DNA of 64,000 nucleotides from CAIYRG01 sp963747255 (lineage in GTDB: Bacteria; Pseudomonadota; Alphaproteobacteria; Micropepsales; Micropepsaceae), in the NCBI GenBank assembly GCA_963747255.1, contig CAVVEG010000005.1, positions 186,001 through 250,000 of the forward strand, read 5' to 3'. The notes under the pieces are model-generated. The model saw only the letters and a program-made list of their open reading frames with translations. It had not been told where the DNA came from and did no database searches. The position numbers were made by a program, and so were the translations under genes. Positions 28,312 to 36,925 of the stretch are shown in pieces. Position 1 is the stretch's first letter; every line of letters begins with the position of its first letter.

Positions 28312-31300
28312 GTGGCGGGTCGCATTCTCGCGAATAATCAACCTCCCTCGGCGGACCGCCGGCCGAAGTTGAGATGGCTGATCCTTTTCATTTTGCTGCT
28401 TCTCGTGGCGGGCGCGCTGTGGTTCGAGACCCAGACTTCGCTGCTGCAGTCCGTGCTGTTCACACGCTGGGCAGGTGAAATGTCGTACGGGCTGGTGAAC
28501 GGGCCAAGCCCGCGCATCCGCTTTCCGGCCGGCGGGCCTTACGATACCCGGCTTGGCTACAGCCATATCCCGCAATATGTCGCGGCATTGAAGTCGCGCG
28601 GACTGACCATTACCAAACAGGCCGATCTGTCGCCTGCACTGGACCGGTTTGCCGCCCGGCATGGATATGCGGTCTATCACGAGAAGCCGGCCGCCGGCTT
28701 GCAGCTCCGCGACCGCAATGGCCGGCTGCTTTACGCCGCGAGCTATCCGGAGCGTTATTACCAGGATTTCAGCGCCATTCCATCGCTGATGGTTGAGACT
28801 TTGCTGTTCATTGAAAACCATACGCTGCTGGAGACCAATCACCCCTACCAGAACCCGGCGATCGAGTGGCAGCGCTTCCTGTATGCGGCCGGCGGACAGG
28901 TCGCGTCGATGCTGAACCACCATTCACAGGGCGGCGGCAGCACGCTGGCGACCCAGATCGAAAAATTCGAGCACGATCCGGAAGGGCGCACGCAGGGTGT
29001 GTTCGACAAGCTGCTCCAGATGACGGCCGCCACGACGCGCGCCTATATGGACGGGCCGAACACGATCGACGCGCGCAAGCACGTGGTCACCGCCTATATC
29101 AATGCCACGCCGCTCAGTTCGCGGCCGGGATATGGCGAGGTCATCGGGGTCGCCGATGGGCTGAGGGTCTGGTACGGAAGCGATTTCAACACCGCCAACC
29201 GTGTCCTGTCGGAGCCGGATTCTTCCGACAATCTCCAGCAGAAAGCGACGATCTACAAACAGGTGCTCAGCCTGATGATAGCCGAGCGGCGCCCTGCCTA
29301 TTATCTGTTGCAGGACCACCAGTCTCTTGAAACGATTACCGACACCAATCTCAAATTGCTGGCCAAGGCAGGCGTGATCAGTCCGGAATTGCGTGATGCA
29401 GCCCTGAACACGCCTCTGCAATTCCGTGCCCAGCCGCCAGCGCCGGCCCCTGTGTCCTTTGTCAGCCACAAGGCGAGCAACGCGATCCGCAGCGAACTCC
29501 TTGGCGTTCTCGATGCTCCCAATCTTTATGCGCTCGACAGGCTCGACCTGAATGCCACGACGACGATCGACGCGCCGGTGCAGAACGAGGTCAGCAAAGT
29601 TTTGCGCAGTCTGCGAAGCCCGGCGACGGTGAACGCGCTGGGCATGGTGGGATTTCAGCTGCTCAGCCCCAATGACGATCCCGCGCAGGTGAATTACAGC
29701 GTCGTCATTTATGAGCGGCAGCCCGATCGCAATGTGCTGCGCGTGCATGCCGATACATTGGACGAACCTTTTGACATCAACAGCAGCTCAAAGCTGATTC
29801 TGGGCTCGACCGCGAAGCTGCGAACGCTGCTCGCTTATCTCGATATCATCCAGACTATCCGGCAGCAGCATCTCAATGATTCACCGGCCGCGCTGAGGAC
29901 TGCTGCACGCAATGCGCGCGACCCGCTGAGTCAGTTTGCCATCGGTTATCTTCTGGATAACCGGGACCACAGCCTCAAGGGCATCATGGAGGCTGCGATG
30001 CAACGCCGGTACTCCGGCGACACCAGCCAGAGCTTCTTCACCGGCGGCGGTCTGCACTACTTCCACAATTTCGAAAGTTCGGAAGATCACCAGGTCTTCA
30101 CCGTGCAGGACGCCTTTGCGCATTCGGTGAATCTCGCCTTCATCCGCCTGATGCGCGACATCACCACCTATTACATGGACGAGCGCGCGGCGCATGGAAA
30201 GGGCACGCTGCAACCGCTCGATCAGGACGAGCGCGAAGACTACCTGAAGCGTTTCGCCGATCAGGAAGGCTCGACCTATCTGAACCATTTCTACAAGGAT
30301 CTGAAGGGCAAGAACGTTCAGCAGATTTTCGCCTTCATGCTGCAACGGACCGGAGGCTCCGCGCCGCATCTCGCGGTGATTTTCCGCTCGCTTCAACCCG
30401 AGGCTTCGATCCAGCAATTCCGCCAATTCCTGGCCAGTCACGCGGCTGCTGCGCCTGACGAAAAGAAAATTCTGGAGCTTTATGAAAACTACGGTCCGGA
30501 CCGGATGTCATTAGCGGATCGTGGTTATGTGGCGCATGTGCATCCGCTGGAGCTGTGGCTCGGCCAATATCTGATCGCCCATCCCGATGCGAACCATGCC
30601 GAAATCATCGAGGCAAGTGCAGACAAGCGCCAGGAAGCCTATGGCTGGCTTTTCAAGAGCAAGCGCGAACATCAGCAAAATGTCCGCATCCGCATCATCA
30701 CCGAAGAAGACGCATTCTCCGATCTGCTGGGCGAGTGGAAGAAGCAGGGTTGGCCGTTTGACCGGCTGGTGCCTTCATTGGCGACGGCTATCGGCAGTTC
30801 GGGCGACCGCCCCGATGCGCTGGCTGCGCTGATGGGCATCATCGTGAACAACGGCGTGCGGCAATCCACGACGGATATCGAGCAGCTGCAACTCGGCGGC
30901 GCAACTCCCTACGAGACTGACCTCGGCTATGCGCCGACGAAGGGGCAAAGAGTTTATCCTCCGGAAATGATCGAAATGGTGCGGCGCGCGCTACAGGGTG
31001 TCGTTCAGGTCGGCACCGGTGCGCGGTTGCAGGGGACTTATCTCGAGCCCGGCGGATCTTACTTGCCGGTCGGCGGAAAAACCGGGACGAGCGACAACAA
31101 ATACGAGCACTTCGGCGCCGGCGCGCACCTGATCAGTTCCGAACCCAGGGACCGCACCGCGACCTTCGTGTTCTTCCTTGGCGACCGGTTCTACGGCACG
31201 GTGACCGCATTTGTCCGCGGACCGAGTTCTGGCAACTATCACTTCACCAGCGCGCTGTCGGTACAATTGCTGAAAGCGCTCGCGCCGCAGTTGGCGCCTT

Positions 31301-31383
31301 TGCTGGGCACGCCGGTAAATCCGAACCCGCTGGCCACTGTAACCGCGCAAAACGGCAGACCCGCTCCGACCGCCAGCGACTGA
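28312..31383 (+). CDS. Divergent class A penicillin-binding protein (GT51 plus transpeptidase)
   Basis: The 1023-aa bitopic inner-membrane protein has a GTG start, a TM helix at aa ~21-40, a GT51 transglycosylase (~130-300) with GGGSTLATQ, and a transpeptidase with GSTAK (SxxK, ~499), HSVN (SxN) and GKTGTS (KTG, ~923). It should polymerise and cross-link peptidoglycan. The usual first GT51 motif is unusual here (IENHTLLETNHPYQ in place of EDxxFxxHxG), and the protein is longer than typical PBP1a. It may represent a specialised branch rather than the housekeeping enzyme. Confidence 0.8.
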   Translation: MAGRILANNQPPSADRRPKLRWLILFILLLLVAGALWFETQTSLLQSVLFTRWAGEMSYGLVNGPSPRIRFPAGGPYDTRLGYSHIPQYVAALKSRGLTITKQADLSPALDRFAARHGYAVYHEKPAAGLQLRDRNGRLLYAASYPERYYQDFSAIPSLMVETLLFIENHTLLETNHPYQNPAIEWQRFLYAAGGQVASMLNHHSQGGGSTLATQIEKFEHDPEGRTQGVFDKLLQMTAATTRAYMDGPNTIDARKHVVTAYINATPLSSRPGYGEVIGVADGLRVWYGSDFNTANRVLSEPDSSDNLQQKATIYKQVLSLMIAERRPAYYLLQDHQSLETITDTNLKLLAKAGVISPELRDAALNTPLQFRAQPPAPAPVSFVSHKASNAIRSELLGVLDAPNLYALDRLDLNATTTIDAPVQNEVSKVLRSLRSPATVNALGMVGFQLLSPNDDPAQVNYSVVIYERQPDRNVLRVHADTLDEPFDINSSSKLILGSTAKLRTLLAYLDIIQTIRQQHLNDSPAALRTAARNARDPLSQFAIGYLLDNRDHSLKGIMEAAMQRRYSGDTSQSFFTGGGLHYFHNFESSEDHQVFTVQDAFAHSVNLAFIRLMRDITTYYMDERAAHGKGTLQPLDQDEREDYLKRFADQEGSTYLNHFYKDLKGKNVQQIFAFMLQRTGGSAPHLAVIFRSLQPEASIQQFRQFLASHAAAAPDEKKILELYENYGPDRMSLADRGYVAHVHPLELWLGQYLIAHPDANHAEIIEASADKRQEAYGWLFKSKREHQQNVRIRIITEEDAFSDLLGEWKKQGWPFDRLVPSLATAIGSSGDRPDALAALMGIIVNNGVRQSTTDIEQLQLGGATPYETDLGYAPTKGQRVYPPEMIEMVRRALQGVVQVGTGARLQGTYLEPGGSYLPVGGKTGTSDNKYEHFGAGAHLISSEPRDRTATFVFFLGDRFYGTVTAFVRGPSSGNYHFTSALSVQLLKALAPQLAPLLGTPVNPNPLATVTAQNGRPAPTASD

Positions 31384-31628
31384 CCGGTTGCCCGACGAGC
31401 TTTGGCGGGCGCGCCATCGTCACCGAATGGCTGTGGTCCCCCCTTCGCCTCGGGCTATCGCCGCCCGCCACTTCCTCCTCAAAGGGGGAAAGATGAAACG
31501 ACGTGAAAGTGCCTATTCCTTTGCATCTTTGGATTTTATTTATCTTTCTGTTGTTTTCTACCCAGGCCGGCTGACCACGGGGCAAACGCCCCAATTCTCA
31601 CGATTTGACCGGCAGGCAAGGTGGAAAA

Positions 31629-32987
31629 ATGGGAGACCTGAGTACGAGGGGCGTGTCTTTTGACCCGCTGGCCGGGAGTCTCCGCGATTATCGCGATCCG
31701 AAAGGAAACGACCTGTTTTCCCGCGTCGAGCCGTTCTACCGCTGGCAGGATTTACGGCGTCAGAATGGCTTTTGGCCGTATTCGCGTTCGACCGACACGG
31801 CGCCGCAACCGCTCTGTTCGGTCAAGGACGATGCGGGCAGGCCGTTTCGCGGCGTCAATTTCGCTTCCCAGGACTATCTGAGCCTTGCCTCCCATCCGGC
31901 GATCAAAGAGGCGGCTAAGGCTGCCGTGGATGAATTCGGCGTACACAGCGCCGGATCGGGGGCGTTTCTGGGCAACACGCGGTACTCGCTGGCCTTGCAG
32001 CGCATGATCTCGGAATTCCTCCAGATGGAGCATACGCTGCTCTACCCTACCGGTTGGGCGGCCGGCTATGGCGCCATCCGCGGGCTGATCAGGGCGGAGG
32101 ATCATGTTGTCATCGATGCGCTCGCCCATAACTGCCTTCAGGATGGAGCCTTGGCGTCCACGCCCAATGTTCACTTGCACCGGCACTTGAGCATTCCCTC
32201 GGTGCGCCGTGTGCTTAACCATATCCGGTCGCGGGACACGCAGAACGGCATTCTGGTGATCACCGAAGGCCTTTTCTCGATGCATTCGGATTCGCCGGAC
32301 ATCCGGGCCATGCAGGAGCTGTGTCGCGAATTCGGCGCCAGACTGCTGGTTGACGTAGCGCATGATCTTGGCAATCTCGGCGAAGACGGGCGCGGGCAGA
32401 TCGGCCGCCAGAACATGACGGGCAGGGTCGATCTGGTGATGGGCAGCTTCTCGAAGACCTTTGCTTCCAATGGTGGTTTTGTCGCCAGCAATTCGCCGGC
32501 CGTGCGCGAATATTTGCGATATTTCGGCAGCTCCGGCACCTTCTCGAATGCATTGTCGCCGGTGCAATCCGCTACCGTGATGAAGGCTTTCGAAATTGTG
32601 CGTTCGGAGGAGGGCCGCAATTTGCGCGCCGATCTGATGCGCAACAGTCTTTACCTGCGGGGCGCCCTGGCCAGCGAAGGTCTGGAGGTTCTTGGCGACC
32701 CTTCGGCGATTGTATCCGTGAAAATCGACGACGAAGCTTTCGCCCGGGTGGTCAGCGGCCGGCTGAACTGGTTGGGCGTTATCGCAAATCTGGTGGAATA
32801 CCCGGCGGTGGCGCGCGGCAGCGCGCTGTTCCGCCTGCAAGTCATGTCAAAGCACACGCGCGAAAATATCGACCGGCTTGTGTCGGCGCTGCGTACAGCG
32901 TTGAACGATGCCACGAATCCCGGACAGGCCTATGCGCCGCCTCCGGCATTCGCCGAACCGCTCCGCATGCGCGCGGCCGGAGGATAA
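31629..32987 (+). CDS. Alpha-oxoamine synthase-family PLP enzyme (CqsA/AONS/SPT-like)
   Basis: The 452-aa fold-type I PLP enzyme condenses an acyl-CoA with an amino acid in its known relatives (KBL, BioF, HemA, Spt, CqsA). Visible motifs are NFASQDYLSLASHP, SAGSGAFLGN, LLVDVAHDLGNLGEDG and the Schiff-base Lys in MGSFSKTFASNGG (aa ~274). ATG at 31629 follows AGGTGG; an upstream in-frame start at 31605 lacks one. The receiver gene starts 1 nt after its stop. No biotin, haem, acyl-carrier or sphingolipid genes are nearby. The surrounding six-TM kinases make an autoinducer-synthase role plausible, but the exact reaction cannot be read from sequence. Confidence 0.75.
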   Translation: MGDLSTRGVSFDPLAGSLRDYRDPKGNDLFSRVEPFYRWQDLRRQNGFWPYSRSTDTAPQPLCSVKDDAGRPFRGVNFASQDYLSLASHPAIKEAAKAAVDEFGVHSAGSGAFLGNTRYSLALQRMISEFLQMEHTLLYPTGWAAGYGAIRGLIRAEDHVVIDALAHNCLQDGALASTPNVHLHRHLSIPSVRRVLNHIRSRDTQNGILVITEGLFSMHSDSPDIRAMQELCREFGARLLVDVAHDLGNLGEDGRGQIGRQNMTGRVDLVMGSFSKTFASNGGFVASNSPAVREYLRYFGSSGTFSNALSPVQSATVMKAFEIVRSEEGRNLRADLMRNSLYLRGALASEGLEVLGDPSAIVSVKIDDEAFARVVSGRLNWLGVIANLVEYPAVARGSALFRLQVMSKHTRENIDRLVSALRTALNDATNPGQAYAPPPAFAEPLRMRAAGG

Positions 32988-32988
32988 A

Positions 32989-33384
32989 ATGGATCAGCAG
33001 CGCCGGAAGGCGCGATTGCTTGCAATCGACGATCACGCCGATTCCGCCGAGTTGATTGCGCGCGTTGCCAACAAGCTGGGTTATGAATCCCGGGCTGCTG
33101 CGGGTCCCGACGCGCTACGGCAGAACTCTGGAGCCTGGCAACCCGATATCCTCACGCTCGACCTCTGCATGCCGGAGGAGGACGGTCTGGATGTGTTCAC
33201 TCTCCTGGAAAAATCGGGATTCTCGGGCCGCATCGTCATCATAAGCGGCCATGACGAATGGCTGCGGACATCTGCCGGCCGCCTCGCCTCGGCCCGCGGT
33301 TTGCAGATCGCGGGCAACCTGTCGAAGCCGATTGATCTGAATCTGTTGCGGGGTCTGCTCAGCAACCTTCAGGCGGAAATCTGA
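32989..33384 (+). CDS. Stand-alone receiver (CheY-like) protein
   Basis: The 131-aa single receiver has LLAIDDHADS (acidic pair), phospho-Asp in LTLDLCMPEEDG, Ser/Thr at IISGHD and Lys at LSKPID. There is no output domain. It starts 1 nt after the synthase stop, with GGAGG in the end of that gene, so the two are one operon. The likely donors are the kinases encoded on the opposite strand just beyond 33483. Confidence 0.85.
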   Translation: MDQQRRKARLLAIDDHADSAELIARVANKLGYESRAAAGPDALRQNSGAWQPDILTLDLCMPEEDGLDVFTLLEKSGFSGRIVIISGHDEWLRTSAGRLASARGLQIAGNLSKPIDLNLLRGLLSNLQAEI

Positions 33385-33482
33385 CCCGCTCCCAAGCGGG
33401 TAGAGCAGACACGATCCGAAATTGGCATAGATCCGGCGCCCGCCCGCCCCGAGGCCGGTAAAACTCTATCCTGGAAAGCGGT

Positions 33483-33875
33483 TCAAGCCGCGGAATGGGC
33501 TCCGGGCTGGGTCGGTCCAAGACAACGGCGGATTTTGTCCAGCAGGCGCGGCATGTCCACGGGCTTTGTATCGTATTCCGCGCATCCAACCTGAACGCTG
33601 GTCTCGCGATCGGAAGCGAGCGCGTGAGCGGTAAGGGCGATCACGGGAATTCGGGCCGTTTTCGGATTGGCCTTGATGAGCCGGGTCGCCTCCCAGCCAT
33701 CCATTTCGCCGAGCGCGATGTCCATGAGCACGAGATCGGGCATCTCCGACTCCGTCATCGCCACGCCACCCCAGCCATCGACCGCAAAACACACCGCGAA
33801 ACCGTTGCGCTGGAGCCGCCGGCCCAGCATGTCGCGGTTGAATTCGTTGTCTTCAACCAGAAGGATTTTCGTCAT
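33483..33875 (-). CDS. Stand-alone receiver protein, DivK/CheY-like
   Basis: The 130-aa receiver MTKILLVEDNEFNRDML has phospho-Asp in LVLMDIALGEMDG, Thr in ALTAHA and Lys in YDTKPVD. ATG at 33875 has GGAG 8 nt upstream. It is the last gene of the four-gene kinase operon, 15 nt after the hybrid kinase. Single receivers of this type act as phosphotransfer shuttles or allosteric regulators. Confidence 0.88.
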   Translation of the reverse strand: MTKILLVEDNEFNRDMLGRRLQRNGFAVCFAVDGWGGVAMTESEMPDLVLMDIALGEMDGWEATRLIKANPKTARIPVIALTAHALASDRETSVQVGCAEYDTKPVDMPRLLDKIRRCLGPTQPGAHSAA

Positions 33876-33890
33876 CACACAGTCTCCAGG

Positions 33891-35759
33891 TCAGGACGCA
33901 AGCGCCATGGGGGCATCAACCAGCGCAGGCACCGGAATCGGACAAAATTGCTTAAGTGCTCCCAGCAGCGATTCACGATCGATCGGCTTGATGAGATGGG
34001 CGGATGCCCCCAGCAGGCGGCTCTTGTGAATATCGTCGTTCGAAGTGACGAGAATAACCGGGCAGTCCCTGAGCTCGTCATCGGCTTTTGCCGTAAGAAG
34101 CACGTCCCAGCCCGAAAGCCCGGGCATTTCCACATCGAGAATGATGGCGGCCGGAGGATCATTCCAGGCCAGCGTCAGCCCCTCCCGCGCGCCTTGCGCG
34201 CGGATGGGGATATAGCCTTCTTTGGCGATGATCCGCTGCACGAGATCGAGCGCCGCGGGGTCGTCGTCAATCAGCAGAATTTTGCGCGGCGCAGACTCTG
34301 CCCGCGAGCGGATCGGAACGGTGACGCTGGCAGTTTCCGATGTGACTTCCTGATTGCACTTGGCCGGCACGCGAATGGTGAACAGCGCACCTTTGCCGAG
34401 CGTGCTCTCCACGCCAATGTCACCGCCCAGCAAATGACAGAGCTTCTGGCTGATCGCGAGACCAAGACCGGTCCCGCCATATTTGCTCACGGTGGCGCCC
34501 GCCATCTCACCAAAATTCTGGAACAGATTGGTAATATTTTCCGGACTGATGCCGATGCCTGTGTCGCGGACCGACAGCTCGATCCAGCCATTCCGGATCT
34601 GGGCGGCGAGGGTGACACTTCCGTTACGGGTGAATTTCCCGGCATTGTTCAGCACGTTGCCGATCGTCTGCCGCAGTTTCGCCCGGTCCGTTTCAACAAA
34701 TCCGAGATTGGGGGCGAAAGTCATTTCCAGGCGATTGCCATTGGCTGCAATGGCGGATTCGCAACTGCGCCCGATCTCCTTGAGCAAAACCGACAATTCA
34801 AAACGTTCGGGGTAGACCTCCATTTTGCCGGCTTCGATTTTCGAGAGATCGAGCACGTCGCTCACCAGCGACAGCAGATGCTTGCCTGCGCTGTGGATTC
34901 GCGCGAGATCTGCCCGCTGTGCTTCTCTGCCGGATTCCTGCGCGTCTTCCAGCAGCATTTCGCTGTAGCCGATCACGGCGTTCAGCGGGGTCCGTAACTC
35001 GTGGCTCATCTTTGCAAGAAATTCCGATTTCGCATGGTTGGCGCGGTCCGCTTCGATTTTTGCGGCGCGCAACTGCCGGGCGGTGCTCAGATGCAGAGCA
35101 ACTTCGCGCTCCAGTTCCGACTGTGAGGCGACAATATTGGCGTAATAAAGCGCCATCATCGAGACATAAATCGCGGCACAGATCGTCGAAATTATGCCGA
35201 TGCCCGAGAGTCTTTCCAGCGGAACGTGTTCCGGAAAGGAAAGGCCCCAGGCATAAATGGCGTAGACGATCAGCAGGTTGACGCCGAGTTGTCCGATCAC
35301 GAGCGCCCGCTGCCAGGGGCCCGATCCGAGATAGAAGAAGGCGAGCAGGGGTATGGTCGGCAGCCAGGGCAGGAATGGCGAACTGATGCCACCATAGTGA
35401 TAGCAGCCCCAGACCACCGCAAAAGTCAGATTTTGTATCGAGAGAACAGCCAGAAAATTGTACCAGCCGGTCAGGCGGAGCAGGAACGGGAATGCCCAGA
35501 AGATGGTGATTGAAGCTGCGAGCGCGCGCAGCCCGATGCCCGAAGTCGGATCGAGCAGATAAAGATATACGGTAATCGTATGACCGAGAATTGGTCCGAA
35601 AAGATGGCTGATCAGAAACATGCGTGCCCGTTGATGGGCTTCGTTGTCGGCCTTGATCTGATCAGGAACGAAAAAATCCAGCACCGGATAGATCCGGGTC
35701 GGCAGGATCATCAGCCAATTGCCGGCACGCGCCAGCATGGGAGCGATAGCACTCGTCAT
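33891..35759 (-). CDS. Six-TM hybrid histidine kinase with C-terminal receiver
   Basis: The 622-aa protein has about six hydrophobic segments (aa ~45-215), a short coiled coil, HisKA with AKMSHELRTPLN (~251), HATPase with DTGIGIS and GTGLGLAIS, and a receiver (LLIDDDP, Asp in ILDVEMPGLSG, Lys in LIKPID). The membrane domain shares YGG(I/V)SSPFLPWL with the kinase at 36915, so these two sensors are paralogues. The architecture, six TM plus kinase plus receiver, equals that of the CAI-1 receptor CqsS. The start overlaps the upstream gene by 4 nt. Confidence 0.88.
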   Translation of the reverse strand: MTSAIAPMLARAGNWLMILPTRIYPVLDFFVPDQIKADNEAHQRARMFLISHLFGPILGHTITVYLYLLDPTSGIGLRALAASITIFWAFPFLLRLTGWYNFLAVLSIQNLTFAVVWGCYHYGGISSPFLPWLPTIPLLAFFYLGSGPWQRALVIGQLGVNLLIVYAIYAWGLSFPEHVPLERLSGIGIISTICAAIYVSMMALYYANIVASQSELEREVALHLSTARQLRAAKIEADRANHAKSEFLAKMSHELRTPLNAVIGYSEMLLEDAQESGREAQRADLARIHSAGKHLLSLVSDVLDLSKIEAGKMEVYPERFELSVLLKEIGRSCESAIAANGNRLEMTFAPNLGFVETDRAKLRQTIGNVLNNAGKFTRNGSVTLAAQIRNGWIELSVRDTGIGISPENITNLFQNFGEMAGATVSKYGGTGLGLAISQKLCHLLGGDIGVESTLGKGALFTIRVPAKCNQEVTSETASVTVPIRSRAESAPRKILLIDDDPAALDLVQRIIAKEGYIPIRAQGAREGLTLAWNDPPAAIILDVEMPGLSGWDVLLTAKADDELRDCPVILVTSNDDIHKSRLLGASAHLIKPIDRESLLGALKQFCPIPVPALVDAPMALAS

Positions 35760-36925
35760 CTGGTAACCACCTTCATCAGGGGCCGCGGACTGGCAGTCGT
35801 GCCGGTGCGTTCTGCCGGAAAAATCAGATGGGCCCTGGTGCCGCGCCCGAGGCTGCTTTCGAGCCGCAAAACGCCGCCATGCTTTTCCATCATCGTCTTC
35901 ACGAGCGTGAGACCAAGCCCGGCGCCCTGATGGCGCCTGTTCAACTGGTTATCGACTTGCACAAAGGGCTGCAGGACACGCGGGAGATCGTTCTCGGCGA
36001 TTCCAATACCGGTGTCGCAAATGCTGACCGTGTATTCGTTTTTGGTGCAGAGGGCGGCAATCGTAATGGCGCCTCCCGACGGGGTAAACTTGACCGCGTT
36101 GCTGGTGAGGTTGATCAGCATCTGGCGCAATTTGCGTTCGTCGCACCACAACAGGGGCAAATCGGCAGGGATCTCGTTCTGGAAGTGAACGCCGGCCTCC
36201 CGGGCCCGTGGGCCGATCAGCCGAAACACGCTTTGCGTCACCTCGCGCAAATCCGCATAGGTCTCATCAAGGCTGATATTTCCGGCCTCGGTTTTCGAGA
36301 ACTCGAGGATTTCATCGATGATGCCGAGCAGATGAAGTCCGCTGACACGGATGTCGTCAACGTAAGCCTTGTAATTCGCGTGGCCAAGCGGTCCGGATAC
36401 TTCCCTGGCCATCAGTTCCGAGAAACCGATGATTGCGTTCAGGGGCGTGCGGAGTTCGTGATTTATGGTCGCGAGAAATTCGGATTTCGCGCGATATGCC
36501 GCTTCCGCCGCTTCTTTCGCCCTCAACAGTGAGAGAAACTGGACGGGTGTACCGGTGCGGCCGTCCGGACGATTTACCGTTGCGGTTGCAATAGCCGCCG
36601 CGATTTCATCGGCAGGATCGTGTTCCTGGAAAAAGTCGAAAGCACCCAGCCGGAAGGCCGAAATCGCCAGTTCGGTCGATACGCTGAATCCGAGCGCAAC
36701 GCAGGGGAATTCAACAACGGCATCGCTTCGCTTGAGCCCGAGAAACAGGTTGGCTTCGAGTATCGCGGCATCGGGCCGGAGTTCCCGGATCGCCTGGCGG
36801 ATGTCCTCTGCCTCGCCCATGATTTGGCTGTGCATACCGCGAATGCGGAGCACGGACGCAATTGCCCCGGCCCGGGACGGTTCCACGCCCGCGATGAGAA
36901 TTTGTGAACGCGAATCAGGCGGCAT
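35756..36925 (-). CDS. Histidine kinase with degenerate N-terminal receiver
   Basis: This 389-aa cytoplasmic kinase lacks TM segments. The N-terminal ~120 aa look like a receiver (SQILIAGVEPSRAGAIASVL) in which the phospho-Asp strand reads AAILEANLF, so Asp is replaced by Glu and the acidic pair is missing. HisKA follows with TINHELRTPLN (~158), then HATPase with DTGIGIA and GAGLGLTLV. Start 36925 (MPPDSRSQ) overlaps the upstream kinase by 11 nt. A longer in-frame start exists but would run deep into that gene. Confidence 0.85.
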   Translation of the reverse strand: MPPDSRSQILIAGVEPSRAGAIASVLRIRGMHSQIMGEAEDIRQAIRELRPDAAILEANLFLGLKRSDAVVEFPCVALGFSVSTELAISAFRLGAFDFFQEHDPADEIAAAIATATVNRPDGRTGTPVQFLSLLRAKEAAEAAYRAKSEFLATINHELRTPLNAIIGFSELMAREVSGPLGHANYKAYVDDIRVSGLHLLGIIDEILEFSKTEAGNISLDETYADLREVTQSVFRLIGPRAREAGVHFQNEIPADLPLLWCDERKLRQMLINLTSNAVKFTPSGGAITIAALCTKNEYTVSICDTGIGIAENDLPRVLQPFVQVDNQLNRRHQGAGLGLTLVKTMMEKHGGVLRLESSLGRGTRAHLIFPAERTGTTASPRPLMKVVTR

